Counted from the first letter of the stretch, positions 33,560 through 42,771 are shown. The stretch is 64,000 nt of DNA from Acidobacteriota bacterium (GCA_023410055.1 JAEYQK010000024.1:1-64000), one strand, 5' to 3'. Program-made: numbers and translations. Notes: generated by a model from the letters alone, not told the origin.

Positions 33560-35848
33560 CTACTTGGACCCAGGCTCCTGCCCTGACCGCAAGTAAGCCT
33601 CTTCCAGGTGATTACGAATCGCGGCTTCTTCCGCCTTGCGTCCCTTGCGCTGCGCCAGGAGCGAAGCTTCTGTCAGAACGGGTATGGCGGCTGAGAATTC
33701 TCGCCGTTTCAGGTATACGAAGCCTAAGGTATCCAAAACCGCGGCACTCTCGGGCGCCAATGAGTGTGCCTTCTGTGCAGCTTCCAATGCGTGGTTCAAG
33801 TCGCCGCCGCTGGATGCAAGCAGCCACGCTAAGTTGTTGGCAGCTACACCTGACGTTTCTCCCTGGCGAATTGCCGATTCATATTCCTTCAGGGCTGTTC
33901 GTGTATCGGCGCTGGTTTCTGCCTGCACGCCCCGAAGCAACGCCCCTTGAGCCCCGCCCTTTCGCCCGCCCAAGTTGATTGCCGAGAGCTCATCTCCGGT
34001 GACTGCCTTGAACTGCGCCAGTTCATTGATCGCGGTGACCCGGTAAGGATCGATCTCAATGGAGCGCTTCAGACAGCGCTGTGCATCGGTGAGCCACCCA
34101 TTTTGGGCATAGAGCCTGCCGGCGATCTCCATTAGCGGAGCGGAACTAGGCTTTGCTTCCGCGACCTTTTCCAGCTTCGCCAACTCTGGTCTGGTGACTT
34201 TGTTGCGGCTATACAATCCCGCCAGACCGTGCATCGCGGTTTCAGAACGCGGCCGCAAGGTTAACGCCTGTTCGTATTCGAACAGTGCCGTTGCCAGATG
34301 CTGCTGCGAAATGGCAATCTCGCCCAACAGAACGTGGACATCCGAATCACCTGGGTTGATTGTCTCCGCCCGACGCGCGACCAGTTCGGCGGCAGGATAC
34401 CGTTTCTGCCCAGTTAGCGATCGGGCAAAGATCTTCAATGCACGAACATTCTCCGGTTCATCCCTCACTACGGGGATCACGAGTTTCTCGGCCCTCGCGT
34501 GATCGTTCGTGTCAACTGCATCTCTGGCGAGCGCAAGCCGGGCGGGGACGTAGCTCTGGTCTTGATTGAGCGCCTTTGCCCACTCCAAGCGACCCGACGC
34601 AGTATCCCCGTTTCGATACAGAACCAGCCCGTAAACGTAGTGCGCCGGGGCCGATTCTGGGGCTACGCTAAGTGCCCTTTGCGCATGCGCTGACGCCTTC
34701 AACAGATCGCTTTCAGTAAGGCTAATCTCTGCTTGTAGCAACTCGGAAGTTGCAGGATCAAGTTCGTCCTTGTATTGCGAGAAATGAAGCCATGCCGCGC
34801 CAGTTGTCGGAACCACCAACGGATCTGAATCTGACACGCTCTCCGCAATCTGCAGGTCCGCTTCGATCACACGGACCGCCATCCGCGAGCGAATCTCGTT
34901 GGACGATCCGATCGTGTCGCTTTGAGATTCTATCCAGCTCTTCTTCCCAGGGGTGTCAAACATTGGGGAGTTCAGAACGTCCATGTATTCGTCCAGCGCT
35001 CCTTTGAAGTCCCCGGACAACAGTTTGAAATCAGCACGCCCGACCGGCAACTCGCGATTCATCGAATCGGCATGAATCAGAACTTTCAGGGCCTCGTCGG
35101 GGCGAGACGTCCGCGCAAGAAATGTAGCCAAGCGCGTGTTGGCCTCCACGGAATCCTGGACGCTCACTGCTTTCCGGTAAGCCTCCTCGGCACCTGCAAC
35201 ATTGCCCTCCTGCTCCTCAAGGCGGCCCAACGCGAGTAACGGCAATGAGCTCTTGCCATCAGCTTGCGTGGCCTTCTGCAGCACCTCACGCGCCTTTTCT
35301 GCCTCATTTGCCTGGTTGTAGATATCTGCAAGCGCCACGGCCACTCGCGCTTGCTTCGGATCGCTCTTCAAAACCGTCTCAAATGCCTGCTGCGCGAGAT
35401 TCGAATTGCCAGCAGCAGACGATGCGGCGCCAAGAAGCGCCAGCCCTTCTGTGCTGGTTGAAGCAAGTTCCAGTACGCTGCTGGCTTGTTCCGATGCCTT
35501 CTCCGCCGCACCTCCGGCCAGATACATTTCGCCAAGGCGCAGGTGTGCCACTACGCTGGAGTCATCTGCTTCGACTGATTTCTGAAATGCCGAAAAGGCC
35601 TCACTTGGGTTCCCCAGTCGGAGCCAGCACTCTCCTAAGCGCAAATACGCCTGAGAACGAAGCCGCTTTTCTTTTAGAGGCAAATGCGCCAGAGCACTCT
35701 TGTAGATCTTGGCCGCCTGGGCAAGATCACCTTGACGCTCTGCTCGTTGTGCACGAGCTAGCTCGAATTTCGCTGACAGATTACACCCAGCAAGAGACAG
35801 CGTCAGCAGACCCAGTAGGAGGAGATGTAGAGCTCTGGTTTGTCGCAT
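33560..35848 (-). CDS. Large TPR-repeat lipoprotein
   Basis: About 762 residues from the ATG at 35848 (the frame extends 16 codons further, to 35896). This start gives a compact lipoprotein signal MRQTRALHLLLLGLLTLSLAGC with lipobox LAGC and Cys at residue 22. The rest is a solenoid of some 15-20 TPR units with typical A-x-x-x-L-G and Y-x-x-A pattern, e.g. AYLRLGECWLRLGNPSEAF, AHYVYGLVLYRNGD, AAVLDTLGFVYLKRREFSAA. The overall plan resembles PrsT-type TPR lipoproteins linked to exopolysaccharide/PEP-CTERM systems, but no such genes are adjacent and the link is only a guess. It probably acts as a scaffold on the periplasmic side of a membrane. It is 121 bp past pdaD, convergent. Confidence 0.85.
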   Translation of the reverse strand: MRQTRALHLLLLGLLTLSLAGCNLSAKFELARAQRAERQGDLAQAAKIYKSALAHLPLKEKRLRSQAYLRLGECWLRLGNPSEAFSAFQKSVEADDSSVVAHLRLGEMYLAGGAAEKASEQASSVLELASTSTEGLALLGAASSAAGNSNLAQQAFETVLKSDPKQARVAVALADIYNQANEAEKAREVLQKATQADGKSSLPLLALGRLEEQEGNVAGAEEAYRKAVSVQDSVEANTRLATFLARTSRPDEALKVLIHADSMNRELPVGRADFKLLSGDFKGALDEYMDVLNSPMFDTPGKKSWIESQSDTIGSSNEIRSRMAVRVIEADLQIAESVSDSDPLVVPTTGAAWLHFSQYKDELDPATSELLQAEISLTESDLLKASAHAQRALSVAPESAPAHYVYGLVLYRNGDTASGRLEWAKALNQDQSYVPARLALARDAVDTNDHARAEKLVIPVVRDEPENVRALKIFARSLTGQKRYPAAELVARRAETINPGDSDVHVLLGEIAISQQHLATALFEYEQALTLRPRSETAMHGLAGLYSRNKVTRPELAKLEKVAEAKPSSAPLMEIAGRLYAQNGWLTDAQRCLKRSIEIDPYRVTAINELAQFKAVTGDELSAINLGGRKGGAQGALLRGVQAETSADTRTALKEYESAIRQGETSGVAANNLAWLLASSGGDLNHALEAAQKAHSLAPESAAVLDTLGFVYLKRREFSAAIPVLTEASLLAQRKGRKAEEAAIRNHLEEAYLRSGQEPGSK

Positions 35849-35926
35849 GATCCGGCCAGCACTCAACTTGAGTGTGCCAGTTAGGATGAATCTCAATCCA
35901 CCAGAGATGTAATTTGGTAGAAAATG

Positions 35927-37033
35927 CTAAGCTCCGATCTGCACCGTCCGCTTCAATTGACCACATGCAGCGTAAATGTCCCGTCCTCGCGGACGCCGCA
36001 CAAACACCGGTATCGCCGCTGACCGGAGAACTTCCTGAAACTTCACTACGGATGCTTCCGCCGGCGTCTGGAACGGGATCCCTGGCCCAGGATTTAGTGC
36101 GATCAAGTTCACCTTGCATCGCACACCCCGCACAAGTCCTGCCAGTTCGCGCGCGTTCTCAACGCTGTCGTTTACTCCGTGCAGCAGCACGTACTCGAAC
36201 GTTACTCGCTCACGATTTCGCAACGGAAACTCCCGCACGGCAGCCATGATGCTGTTCAAGTTCCACTTGCGGTTTATCGGCATAACTGATGAGCGGACCT
36301 CGTCATTGGGTCCATTCAGCGAGATAGCCAGTTTCGGCCGCACAGCTTCACTGCCGAAGTCGGCAATCCGTGGCACAATGCCCGACGTGGAAACCGTCAT
36401 ACGCGATTCCGCGATCCCAACTCCTTCTACAAGCAGGTGCACGGCTTTCATGAAGTTCTGGTAATTAAGGAAGGGCTCGCCCATACCCATGAAAACCAGG
36501 TTGATTCGATCTCTTTCGGTGTCCACTCCTCGGTCATTGAGCACTGCTATGATTTGACCGACGATTTCGCCCGCTGTCAGATTCCGCTGAATACCGAGCA
36601 GTGCTGTCAGGCAGAACTGACAATTCACAGCACATCCGACCTGGCTCGATACGCAGATCGTGGCGCGGTCATAGTCCCGCTCTTCTTCCGCTCCAGCCTC
36701 GGTTCCGTCGCCGGATTCTCCTCCATCACCTTCCGGCATCCAGACCGTCTCCACGCTCTGGCCATCGCCGAATCCGATCAGGTACCTGATGGTCCCATCG
36801 ACCGAGACATAGCGATTCTGAATTGTTGGAACGCCGACGGTGAATTTTTCCGCAAAGCTCGTCCTCAGCGCCTTTGAGAGTGTCGTAATGCTCTCCAACT
36901 CCCCAAGTCTCTGCCGATAAATGGCCTGAAACACCTGCTCGGCCCGGTATGCGGGCTGCCCCAAGGAGCTCATTAAGTCTGTAAGTTCTTGTAAATCAAG
37001 GCCTAATAGTTCGCTTTGTTTCGAAGTCGTCAT
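35927..37033 (-). CDS. rlmN: 23S rRNA (adenine2503-C2)-methyltransferase RlmN
   Basis: About 368 residues from ATG 37033; the frame is open for another 29 codons upstream but MTTSKQSELLGLDLQEL is the usual start region. It is a radical-SAM enzyme with the cluster motif C134-x3-C138-x2-C141 (VGCAVNCQFC). GMGEPFLNYQNF matches the SAM-binding GGE-like motif, and the C-terminal RRPRGRDIYAACGQL carries the methyl-carrier cysteine. It methylates A2503 of 23S rRNA and A37 of some tRNAs. An acidic Gly/Glu-rich insert at 101-121 (EGDGGESGDGTEAGAEEERD) sits just before the cluster loop, which is not usual. It is divergent from the M16 protease gene. Confidence 0.94.
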   Translation of the reverse strand: MTTSKQSELLGLDLQELTDLMSSLGQPAYRAEQVFQAIYRQRLGELESITTLSKALRTSFAEKFTVGVPTIQNRYVSVDGTIRYLIGFGDGQSVETVWMPEGDGGESGDGTEAGAEEERDYDRATICVSSQVGCAVNCQFCLTALLGIQRNLTAGEIVGQIIAVLNDRGVDTERDRINLVFMGMGEPFLNYQNFMKAVHLLVEGVGIAESRMTVSTSGIVPRIADFGSEAVRPKLAISLNGPNDEVRSSVMPINRKWNLNSIMAAVREFPLRNRERVTFEYVLLHGVNDSVENARELAGLVRGVRCKVNLIALNPGPGIPFQTPAEASVVKFQEVLRSAAIPVFVRRPRGRDIYAACGQLKRTVQIGA

Positions 37034-37211
37034 GCATCCAATTACCTGTTTACAGTTTAGAATCAAGCAAGGCCGTAACGGAAGCAGACCGAATCCAGCA
37101 AAATCAGAAACACTCGTCATAGAGCACGGTGTATTCGATTACATCGTAAATATCTGGCAGGTACATCATCCCGGCATATTTAATACTGAGGGTCGGGCTC
37201 AGAGGTAGAGT

Positions 37212-38519
37212 GTGGCGCAAGCAATCTCAATGAGACCAGCAACTGCGGAAGAGGTTCGCAACATTCACCGCACAGTATTGCCTAACGGCCTCACCTTGAT
37301 AACTGAAGAAATGGAACACATCCGTTCCGTCTCAATAGGTATTTGGGTGAAGACAGGTTCTCGCCACGAAGATCCCGCCGTCAATGGAATCAGCCATTTC
37401 GTCGAGCACATGGTATTCAAGGGCACCGCTACCCGAACCGCCGAGGACATTGCCCGCCAAGTGGATTCGATTGGCGGTAATATGGACGCCTTCACTGCAA
37501 AAGAGTGTATCTGCTTCAATATCAAGGTTCTCGATGATCACCTTCCTATCGCACTTGAAGTCTTGAGCGATATCGTCCTCAACCCTGTCTTTGATCCGAA
37601 AGACATCGGCCGCGAACGAAGCGTGATTCTCGAGGAAATCAAAATGGACGAAGACAGCCCTGATTACCTCGTCCACGAGATCTTCACGCAGAACTTCTGG
37701 AAGGATCATCCACTTGGGCGTCCCATCCTGGGCACAAAAGAAACAGTGCGCCGGTTCGAGCGCGAAGCTGTTCTCGACTACTGGCGGCACCAGTTCTCGC
37801 CCGGGAACATTATCGTCTGCGCTGCCGGTCATCTGGAGCACCAGAATTTCGTAGACCTGGCTAACAAGCACTTCGCGCAACTCGCGCCGGGGGAAAATGG
37901 ATTCCATCAGGTAGCACCCAAGTCGTCCGCCCGCATCATCATGCGAAACAAAAAGGCTCTGGAGCAGGTGCAGATTTGCCTTGGCGTCCCTTCGCACCCG
38001 ATCTCGCATGAAAAGCGGTACGCGTCCTACGTCCTCAATACGATACTTGGTGGCGGAATGAGTTCGCGACTATTCCAGAATATTCGCGAACGGCAGGGGC
38101 TCGCCTACGCTATCTTCAGCGAACTCAACCCTTATCGTGATACTGGTTGTCTTTCCGTATATGCGGGCAGTTCTCGAGACAACGTGCCACGTGTTGTCGC
38201 TTCCGTTGTTGCCGAGTTTGGGCGGTTCAAAACCGAGCCTGTGCCTCATGATGAGTTGCGTCGGGCCAAGGACCAACTCAAAGGCAGCTTGATGCTCAGT
38301 CTGGAATCCAGCACGGCTCGTATGCTCAATCTTGCACGGCAAGAAATGTACTTCGATCGATTCTTTACCCTTGACGAGGTAATAGAGCGCGTTGAATCCG
38401 TAACGGCCGAAGATATTGTCCAGCTCTCGGAAGAGTACTTCCGGGCAGAGCAGATCGCAGTCACCGTTCTGGGGAATCTGAGTGGCCTAAAACTGTCTCG
38501 TTCCCAACTCGTGTGCTAG
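37212..38519 (+). CDS. M16-family zinc metallopeptidase (mitochondrial-processing-peptidase-like)
   Basis: A 435-residue pitrilysin-family protease, the single-module form also seen in B. subtilis YmxG/MlpA and in mitochondrial processing peptidase beta. The inverted zinc motif is H62-F-V-E65-H66 (GISHFVEHMVFKGT). ERSVILEEIKMDEDSP with the third ligand glutamate region follows, and the C-terminal half contains the R/Y pair region ENTHERQGLAY-like NIRERQGLAYAIFSE. The start is GTG at 37212 in a short AGAGGTAGAGT context that provides a weak ribosome site. It probably degrades peptides in the cytoplasm or processes small substrates; the target is unknown. It stands alone just upstream of the pilin gene. 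Confidence 0.92.
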   Translation: MAQAISMRPATAEEVRNIHRTVLPNGLTLITEEMEHIRSVSIGIWVKTGSRHEDPAVNGISHFVEHMVFKGTATRTAEDIARQVDSIGGNMDAFTAKECICFNIKVLDDHLPIALEVLSDIVLNPVFDPKDIGRERSVILEEIKMDEDSPDYLVHEIFTQNFWKDHPLGRPILGTKETVRRFEREAVLDYWRHQFSPGNIIVCAAGHLEHQNFVDLANKHFAQLAPGENGFHQVAPKSSARIIMRNKKALEQVQICLGVPSHPISHEKRYASYVLNTILGGGMSSRLFQNIRERQGLAYAIFSELNPYRDTGCLSVYAGSSRDNVPRVVASVVAEFGRFKTEPVPHDELRRAKDQLKGSLMLSLESSTARMLNLARQEMYFDRFFTLDEVIERVESVTAEDIVQLSEEYFRAEQIAVTVLGNLSGLKLSRSQLVC

Positions 38520-38553
38520 AAAGGCCGTTCAGGTTTTCACCTAATTACCTTTT

Positions 38554-38583
38554 TTGACAACACGCGTCTCACATGCGTAGCAT
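38554..38583 (+). promoter_or_regulatory. Candidate sigma-70 promoter of the pilin gene
   Basis: TTGACA (38554-38559), an 18-bp spacer and TAGCAT (38578-38583), about 107 bp before the pilin ATG. The -35 is perfect and the -10 matches 4 of 6. A long leader would result. No sigma-54 site was seen. Confidence 0.4.
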
Positions 38584-38689
38584 TTTTGTAGTGAGACTTG
38601 CTGCCTTGGAACGTAGTCGCTTTATGGCTTCGCCTTGCGTCCATCCCAATGGACAGCCCTATCATCAACTTACAATTGCGGGATACACG

Positions 38690-39166
38690 ATGCGAAGAGA
38701 AATACGAAATCAAAAGGGCTTCACTCTGATAGAGCTGCTGATTGTTGTTGCAATCATTCTGATCATTGCGGCGATTGCTATTCCCAACCTCACCCGTTCC
38801 AGGATTTCGGCAAACGAGGCCTCTGCGGTGGCTTCGCTACATGCTATTGGAACCGCTCAGACTTCGTACTCGACCTCCTACGCTCAAATCGGGTACGCAA
38901 GCAAGCTTTCGCAACTAGGGCCCGCGCCGGACGGAAAGCCCACCGCCTCGAATGCGAACCTTATACCGGGAGATCTTGCAAACAAGGGGGCGAAGAGCGG
39001 TTACACCTTCACGCTCACCGGCGGCGGCTCGGGGTACACCATTGTCGCAACGCCTCAAGAGCCGGGAAAAACCGGTATCCGTTCGTTCTGCTCGAACCAG
39101 GACGCAGTGATCTACTTCAGCGATTCAGAGTCTGGCTGCACGATTGGTACCAATCCCCTGCAGTAG
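38690..39166 (+). CDS. pilA: Type IV pilin, PilA-like major or minor pilin
   Basis: About 158 residues from ATG 38690. The frame extends upstream to 38573, but the standard pilin start gives a 10-residue basic leader MRREIRNQKG, cleaved before Phe. The mature N-terminus FTLIELLIVVAIILIIAAIAIPNL has Glu5, the methylated Phe1 and the helical core expected of pilin. The globular head shows two cysteines near the end (SFCSNQD ... ESGCTIG) forming a D-loop-like pair. The region YTFTLTGGGSGYTIVATPQEPG is the common Acidobacteriota/Myxococcus-type head. It begins the long pilus locus that continues for 10 kb; only promoter and leader separate it from the protease gene upstream. Confidence 0.9.
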   Translation: MRREIRNQKGFTLIELLIVVAIILIIAAIAIPNLTRSRISANEASAVASLHAIGTAQTSYSTSYAQIGYASKLSQLGPAPDGKPTASNANLIPGDLANKGAKSGYTFTLTGGGSGYTIVATPQEPGKTGIRSFCSNQDAVIYFSDSESGCTIGTNPLQ

Positions 39167-39267
39167 GTGTGTGTTCAGTCGTAGCCTGTAGTGCCAGTGG
39201 GCTGCACTAAAGTCACAATGCCATCTATGTTCCCAGACATCTTCTCTGGGTTAGAATCTGAAAAACC

Positions 39268-40206
39268 ATGCGACCAGCTATTCAGACTTTCGCGCTAGAA
39301 AAGTCCTATTCGGTTGGGTTCTGGCACAAAAGCACGAAGTATGGCTTGCGCCCGCTGACGCTCACCGTAGAAGAGGGCGAGATATTCGGCTACTTGGGTC
39401 CCAACGGCGCGGGTAAGACCACGACCCTCAAGCTTCTGATGGGACTTCTCTTCCCGACCGGTGGCTCAGCCAAAATTCTCGGTATGGACATCGGCGACCC
39501 CAGGATGAAGGCACAGATCGGTTTCCAGCCCGAGCAGCCGTACTTCTACGACTATTTGACCGCGCCCGAGCTGTTGCACTACTACGCCAAGATCTCTGGC
39601 ATTCCGGCAGGCGACCGCAAACGCAGCGTAGAGTCGGTCCTGCAACGAGTAGGTCTGACAGACGTTGACAAGCTGCATCTGCGCAAGTTCTCCAAGGGCA
39701 TGCTACAGCGAGTGGGACTGGCGCAGGCGATCATTCACGATCCTAAGGTTGTCTTTTTGGACGAACCAATGTCGGGCCTCGATCCAATCGGCCGACGCGA
39801 AGTACGCGATCTGATACAGACCCTCAAGGATGAGGGAAAGACGGTGTTCTTCTCCACTCACATCCTTTCAGATGCAGAGGCTTGCTGCGACCGCGTCGCC
39901 GTCCTGAACAAGGGCGAACTCCGAGGAGTCGGGGTAGTCGCCGACCTTACATCCAAGCTGGTTGGCCAATTCGAAGTCATATGGGAAGGAACGGATGCCG
40001 GTCGTGCGCTAGCTGACTTGGGATGCGAGTGCCGCTGGAACGGCGAAATCGGTCGCGTTATGGTTTCGGAATCCCGGTTGAATCGAACACTTGAAGAACT
40101 GCTCCGAAACGACGTCCGGATAATTTCCGTCAACCCTGTGCGAAGCACGGTGGAAGACTACTTCGTCGAACGACTCTCAGCCGAACCCGAGAAGGTGAAT
40201 GCATGA
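39268..40206 (+). CDS. ABC transporter ATP-binding protein
   Basis: A 312-residue ATPase of the DRA/ABC-2 exporter type. Walker A is GPNGAGKTT near 49-57. The signature loop is FSKGMLQRV near 146-154 (SKGML in place of LSGGQ). Walker B is VVFLDEPMSGLDP near 166-178, and the switch His lies in FFSTHILSD near 201. A C-terminal 80-residue tail after the core (220-312) is typical of this subclass. It overlaps the permease gene (ATGA). With the permease and the TPR protein it forms a three-gene cassette right after pilA, similar in idea to pilH-pilI-pilG of Myxococcus xanthus, where an ABC transporter is needed for pilus assembly. That functional link is an inference. Confidence 0.9.
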   Translation: MRPAIQTFALEKSYSVGFWHKSTKYGLRPLTLTVEEGEIFGYLGPNGAGKTTTLKLLMGLLFPTGGSAKILGMDIGDPRMKAQIGFQPEQPYFYDYLTAPELLHYYAKISGIPAGDRKRSVESVLQRVGLTDVDKLHLRKFSKGMLQRVGLAQAIIHDPKVVFLDEPMSGLDPIGRREVRDLIQTLKDEGKTVFFSTHILSDAEACCDRVAVLNKGELRGVGVVADLTSKLVGQFEVIWEGTDAGRALADLGCECRWNGEIGRVMVSESRLNRTLEELLRNDVRIISVNPVRSTVEDYFVERLSAEPEKVNA

Positions 40207-40979
40207 ATCAGCGTATCGGAACCGTCGCCTTCAACACCTTCCGTGAAGCAGTCCGCGATAGGGTGCTTTACAACCTCATCGTCTTCGCCTTGTTGCTCGT
40301 GTTGTCTTCGTTCCTATTTGGACAGATATCCATCGGAATAGAGCGCCTCATTCTCGTAAATCTCAGCCTCACATCCATATCGATCTTCGGCATAGTAATC
40401 GCGATCTTGATCGGCATCGGCTTAGTTTCGAAGGAGATGGACAAGAAGACGCTCTATACGATCCTGGCTCGTCCTCTTAGCCGCTGGGAATTCATTCTGG
40501 GCAAGTTCTTCGGACTGAGCGGCACGCTCGTCGTCAACGTGTTCTTCATGTCGATTGGGTTCTTTGCCGCCCTCTTCTTCCAATCGCATCGTTTCCAATC
40601 GCAAGATAAGTGGCTGCTGGTGGCGTTATACTTCATCGTTCTTGAACTGATTCTGGTTACCGCCATTGCGCTGTTGTTCTCGACCTATTCGTCTCCGCTG
40701 ATATCTTCGATTTTCACGCTCTCTGTGCTGGTCATTGGCACTTTCGCCGCAGACCTTCGCGCTTTTGCCTCCGCCATGCACGGATTGTCCCGTTTGCTGG
40801 CAACTGGTGTCGCTTATATCGTCCCTAATTTCGCTTCGTTCAATGTGATTACCGCGGTCGCGCACGGGCAGTCTGTAGCGGGCGACCTGATTGTCTACAA
40901 CACCATGTACGCGGTTCTCTATTCGGCGGCGATCCTCGCTGGAGCCGTACTGATTTTTGAGCGTCGCAATCTCAAATGA
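40203..40979 (+). CDS. ABC-2-type transporter permease
   Basis: A 258-residue integral membrane protein with six predicted helices (about 20-40, 53-78, 100-122, 137-155, 163-183, 228-250). It has the ABC-2 coupling region FREAVRDRVLYNLIVFALLL near the N-terminus and LARPLSRWEFILGKFFGL near 88-105, which is the conserved permease loop. It overlaps both neighbours by four bases (ATGA), so it is translated in a fixed ratio with the ATPase and the TPR protein. Substrate unknown. As part of the pilus locus it may export or extract a component needed for the pilus machine. Confidence 0.88.
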   Translation: MNQRIGTVAFNTFREAVRDRVLYNLIVFALLLVLSSFLFGQISIGIERLILVNLSLTSISIFGIVIAILIGIGLVSKEMDKKTLYTILARPLSRWEFILGKFFGLSGTLVVNVFFMSIGFFAALFFQSHRFQSQDKWLLVALYFIVLELILVTAIALLFSTYSSPLISSIFTLSVLVIGTFAADLRAFASAMHGLSRLLATGVAYIVPNFASFNVITAVAHGQSVAGDLIVYNTMYAVLYSAAILAGAVLIFERRNLK

Positions 40980-41896
40980 ACTCACGTAAACGAACTACGA
41001 CGATTGCCGCCGCTACACTGATTGCCTCGCTGGCATTGTCCCTGGTAGTTCTGCACTCAATCGAGAAGCTTCAGGCATATGAAAGCCTTGAACAGGTGTT
41101 GTATATCCCTTCCGCCAAGGTTTTGAAACGAGCCAGCCTCGGTTACGACGGTCTGCTGGCGGACATCTATTGGACACGGGTCGTCCAATATTTTGGTCTG
41201 CTCCACTACCAGGGTGCGACCCGGTATGACCTGCTTTATTCTCTTCTCGACATAACCACAACACTTGATCCTCATCTCGTGCCTGCTTACCAGTTCGGTT
41301 CGATCTTCCTGTCCCAAGGCGGGTCCGAAGGTGCAGGACAACCCGAAAAAGCAATCGAACTCGTAAACCGCGGAATCGCCGCGAATCCTTCCGAATGGCG
41401 GCTTTACTACAATCTCGGCTTCATCTATTACGACATGAAAGACTACGCCAGCGCCTCACGTGCGTTTGGCGAAGGGGCGAAGATTCCAGGGGCTGCTCGG
41501 CAATTGAAGCTTCTTGAAGCAGCCATGCTTGAGCAGGCGGCGGACCCAGAAACCGCAAAGATGATCTGGCGCGAACTATATGAAACCTCCGAAGACCAAT
41601 CGATACGTGCCGGAGCACTCCGCCATCTGGTCGCGCTGCAAATCGATGAGGATGTGATCAAGCTGGCGAAGCTTGTGGCTGCATTTCGCGAGCAAACAGG
41701 CCAAATGCCATCGAACTTCCGCGAAATGGTCGCCGCTGGGTGGCTGAAAGAAGTCCCTATGGACCCGACCGGAGACCCGTACCAGCTTAAGGCGGACGGT
41801 CGAGTTGAGATCGTTGGCCGTAAGCCTTTCGTTAAGTTCGGTCTTCCGGGTGGGCCGCAGGGCCCAGAAGAGCCGAAGGCATCCTCGGCCCAGTAA
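40976..41896 (+). CDS. Membrane-anchored TPR protein of the pilus-locus ABC cassette
   Basis: A 306-residue protein with one N-terminal hydrophobic helix (about 9-27) followed by a helical TPR-like region: YDGLLADIYWTRVVQYFG, LLDITTTLDPHLVPAYQFG, AIELVNRGIAANPSEWRLYYNLGFIYYDMKDYASASRAF. The C-terminal part (about 235-285) contains PSNFREMVAAGWLKEVPMDPTGDPYQL, which follows the rule seen in pilin/GspG heads (L-x-x-L-v-x-x-G-x-l-x-x-x-P-x-D-P-x-G-x-P-Y). It overlaps the permease gene by four bases. It could be a periplasmic partner of the ABC transporter contacting pilins or pseudopilins. A PilG-like role is a guess from position only. Confidence 0.8.
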   Translation: MNSRKRTTTIAAATLIASLALSLVVLHSIEKLQAYESLEQVLYIPSAKVLKRASLGYDGLLADIYWTRVVQYFGLLHYQGATRYDLLYSLLDITTTLDPHLVPAYQFGSIFLSQGGSEGAGQPEKAIELVNRGIAANPSEWRLYYNLGFIYYDMKDYASASRAFGEGAKIPGAARQLKLLEAAMLEQAADPETAKMIWRELYETSEDQSIRAGALRHLVALQIDEDVIKLAKLVAAFREQTGQMPSNFREMVAAGWLKEVPMDPTGDPYQLKADGRVEIVGRKPFVKFGLPGGPQGPEEPKASSAQ

Positions 41897-41955
41897 CGAA
41901 CTTCCGCAGTCATCTTCTTGCACTTGGGCCTGCAAATGCCTGACACTGTATTCTC

Positions 41956-42615
41956 ATGCTGCGAACTCGCGGATTCATCGTTCTCTTTCTGTTGTTGCCG
42001 ATCTTCTCTCTTGCCCAAATAAACGTGCACGAGCTTGCGGATCGGGTCGACCGTCATTACAACTCGCTGCGCTCCCTTCAAGCCGATTTCACCGAGTCCT
42101 ATCGCGGTGCCGGGATGTCCCGAACGGAATCGGGCACGCTCTGGCTTAAGCGGCCTGGTCGTATGCGTTGGGAGTACTCGACACCGCGCACCAAATTGTT
42201 TGTCACGGACGGTCGCACCGCATGGTTTTACGTGCCGGGTGAAAAGCAAGCTCGCAAAATGCCCATCAAGTCCCTCGATGACTTGCGGACCCCGCTTGCT
42301 TACCTGTTAGGCAAAACTCGGCTTGAGAAGGAATTCACTGGACTCTCTGTCGCACCGGACGTCAGGCCTTCGGTTCCAGGCAATGTAGTACTGCGCGGCG
42401 TCCCTCGCAATATGTCGGATCGCATCTCCAGCGTCTTGCTTGAAGTTGCCAGCGATGGTTCATTTCAACGGATCGTCGCCCATGAGATAGACGGATCCAC
42501 GACTGAGTTCGTGCTTCGCAATCAGAAGATTGATATCCCTACTCCCGAGGGCCGATTCAGGTTCTCTCCTCCTGCGGGCGTCGAGATCATACAGGCCGGC
42601 GAATTGGGACAGTAG
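41956..42615 (+). CDS. lolA: Outer-membrane lipoprotein carrier protein LolA
   Basis: A 219-residue periplasmic chaperone with a signal peptide (about 1-20, FSLAQ). It has the LolA features: HYNSLRSLQADFTESY near 34-49, GTLWLKRPGRMRWEY near 60-74 with the conserved Arg in the hydrophobic cavity rim, and the strand pattern FVTDGRTAWFYVP, then QKIDIPTPEGRFRFSPPAGVEI at the end. LolA moves lipoproteins from the LolCDE transporter to the outer membrane. It is placed 60 bp after the ABC-TPR cassette and before pilC, an unusual location that may link lipoprotein sorting with pilus assembly (e.g. a secretin pilotin), although the link is not proven. Confidence 0.9.
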   Translation: MLRTRGFIVLFLLLPIFSLAQINVHELADRVDRHYNSLRSLQADFTESYRGAGMSRTESGTLWLKRPGRMRWEYSTPRTKLFVTDGRTAWFYVPGEKQARKMPIKSLDDLRTPLAYLLGKTRLEKEFTGLSVAPDVRPSVPGNVVLRGVPRNMSDRISSVLLEVASDGSFQRIVAHEIDGSTTEFVLRNQKIDIPTPEGRFRFSPPAGVEIIQAGELGQ

Positions 42616-42771
42616 GACCTTATAGCTGCGCAAAATTGCGCCGTTACGCTCTCTTTTTTCAGGTAGATGCGTCCTACAAGCGAGGGTTCCAGCTTATTGC
42701 TTTTCGCCGGAGCGATGGCCCAGAACTGCAGCTCGGAAATGTTACACTTGTAGTAAGCATTAGAGCTCACA

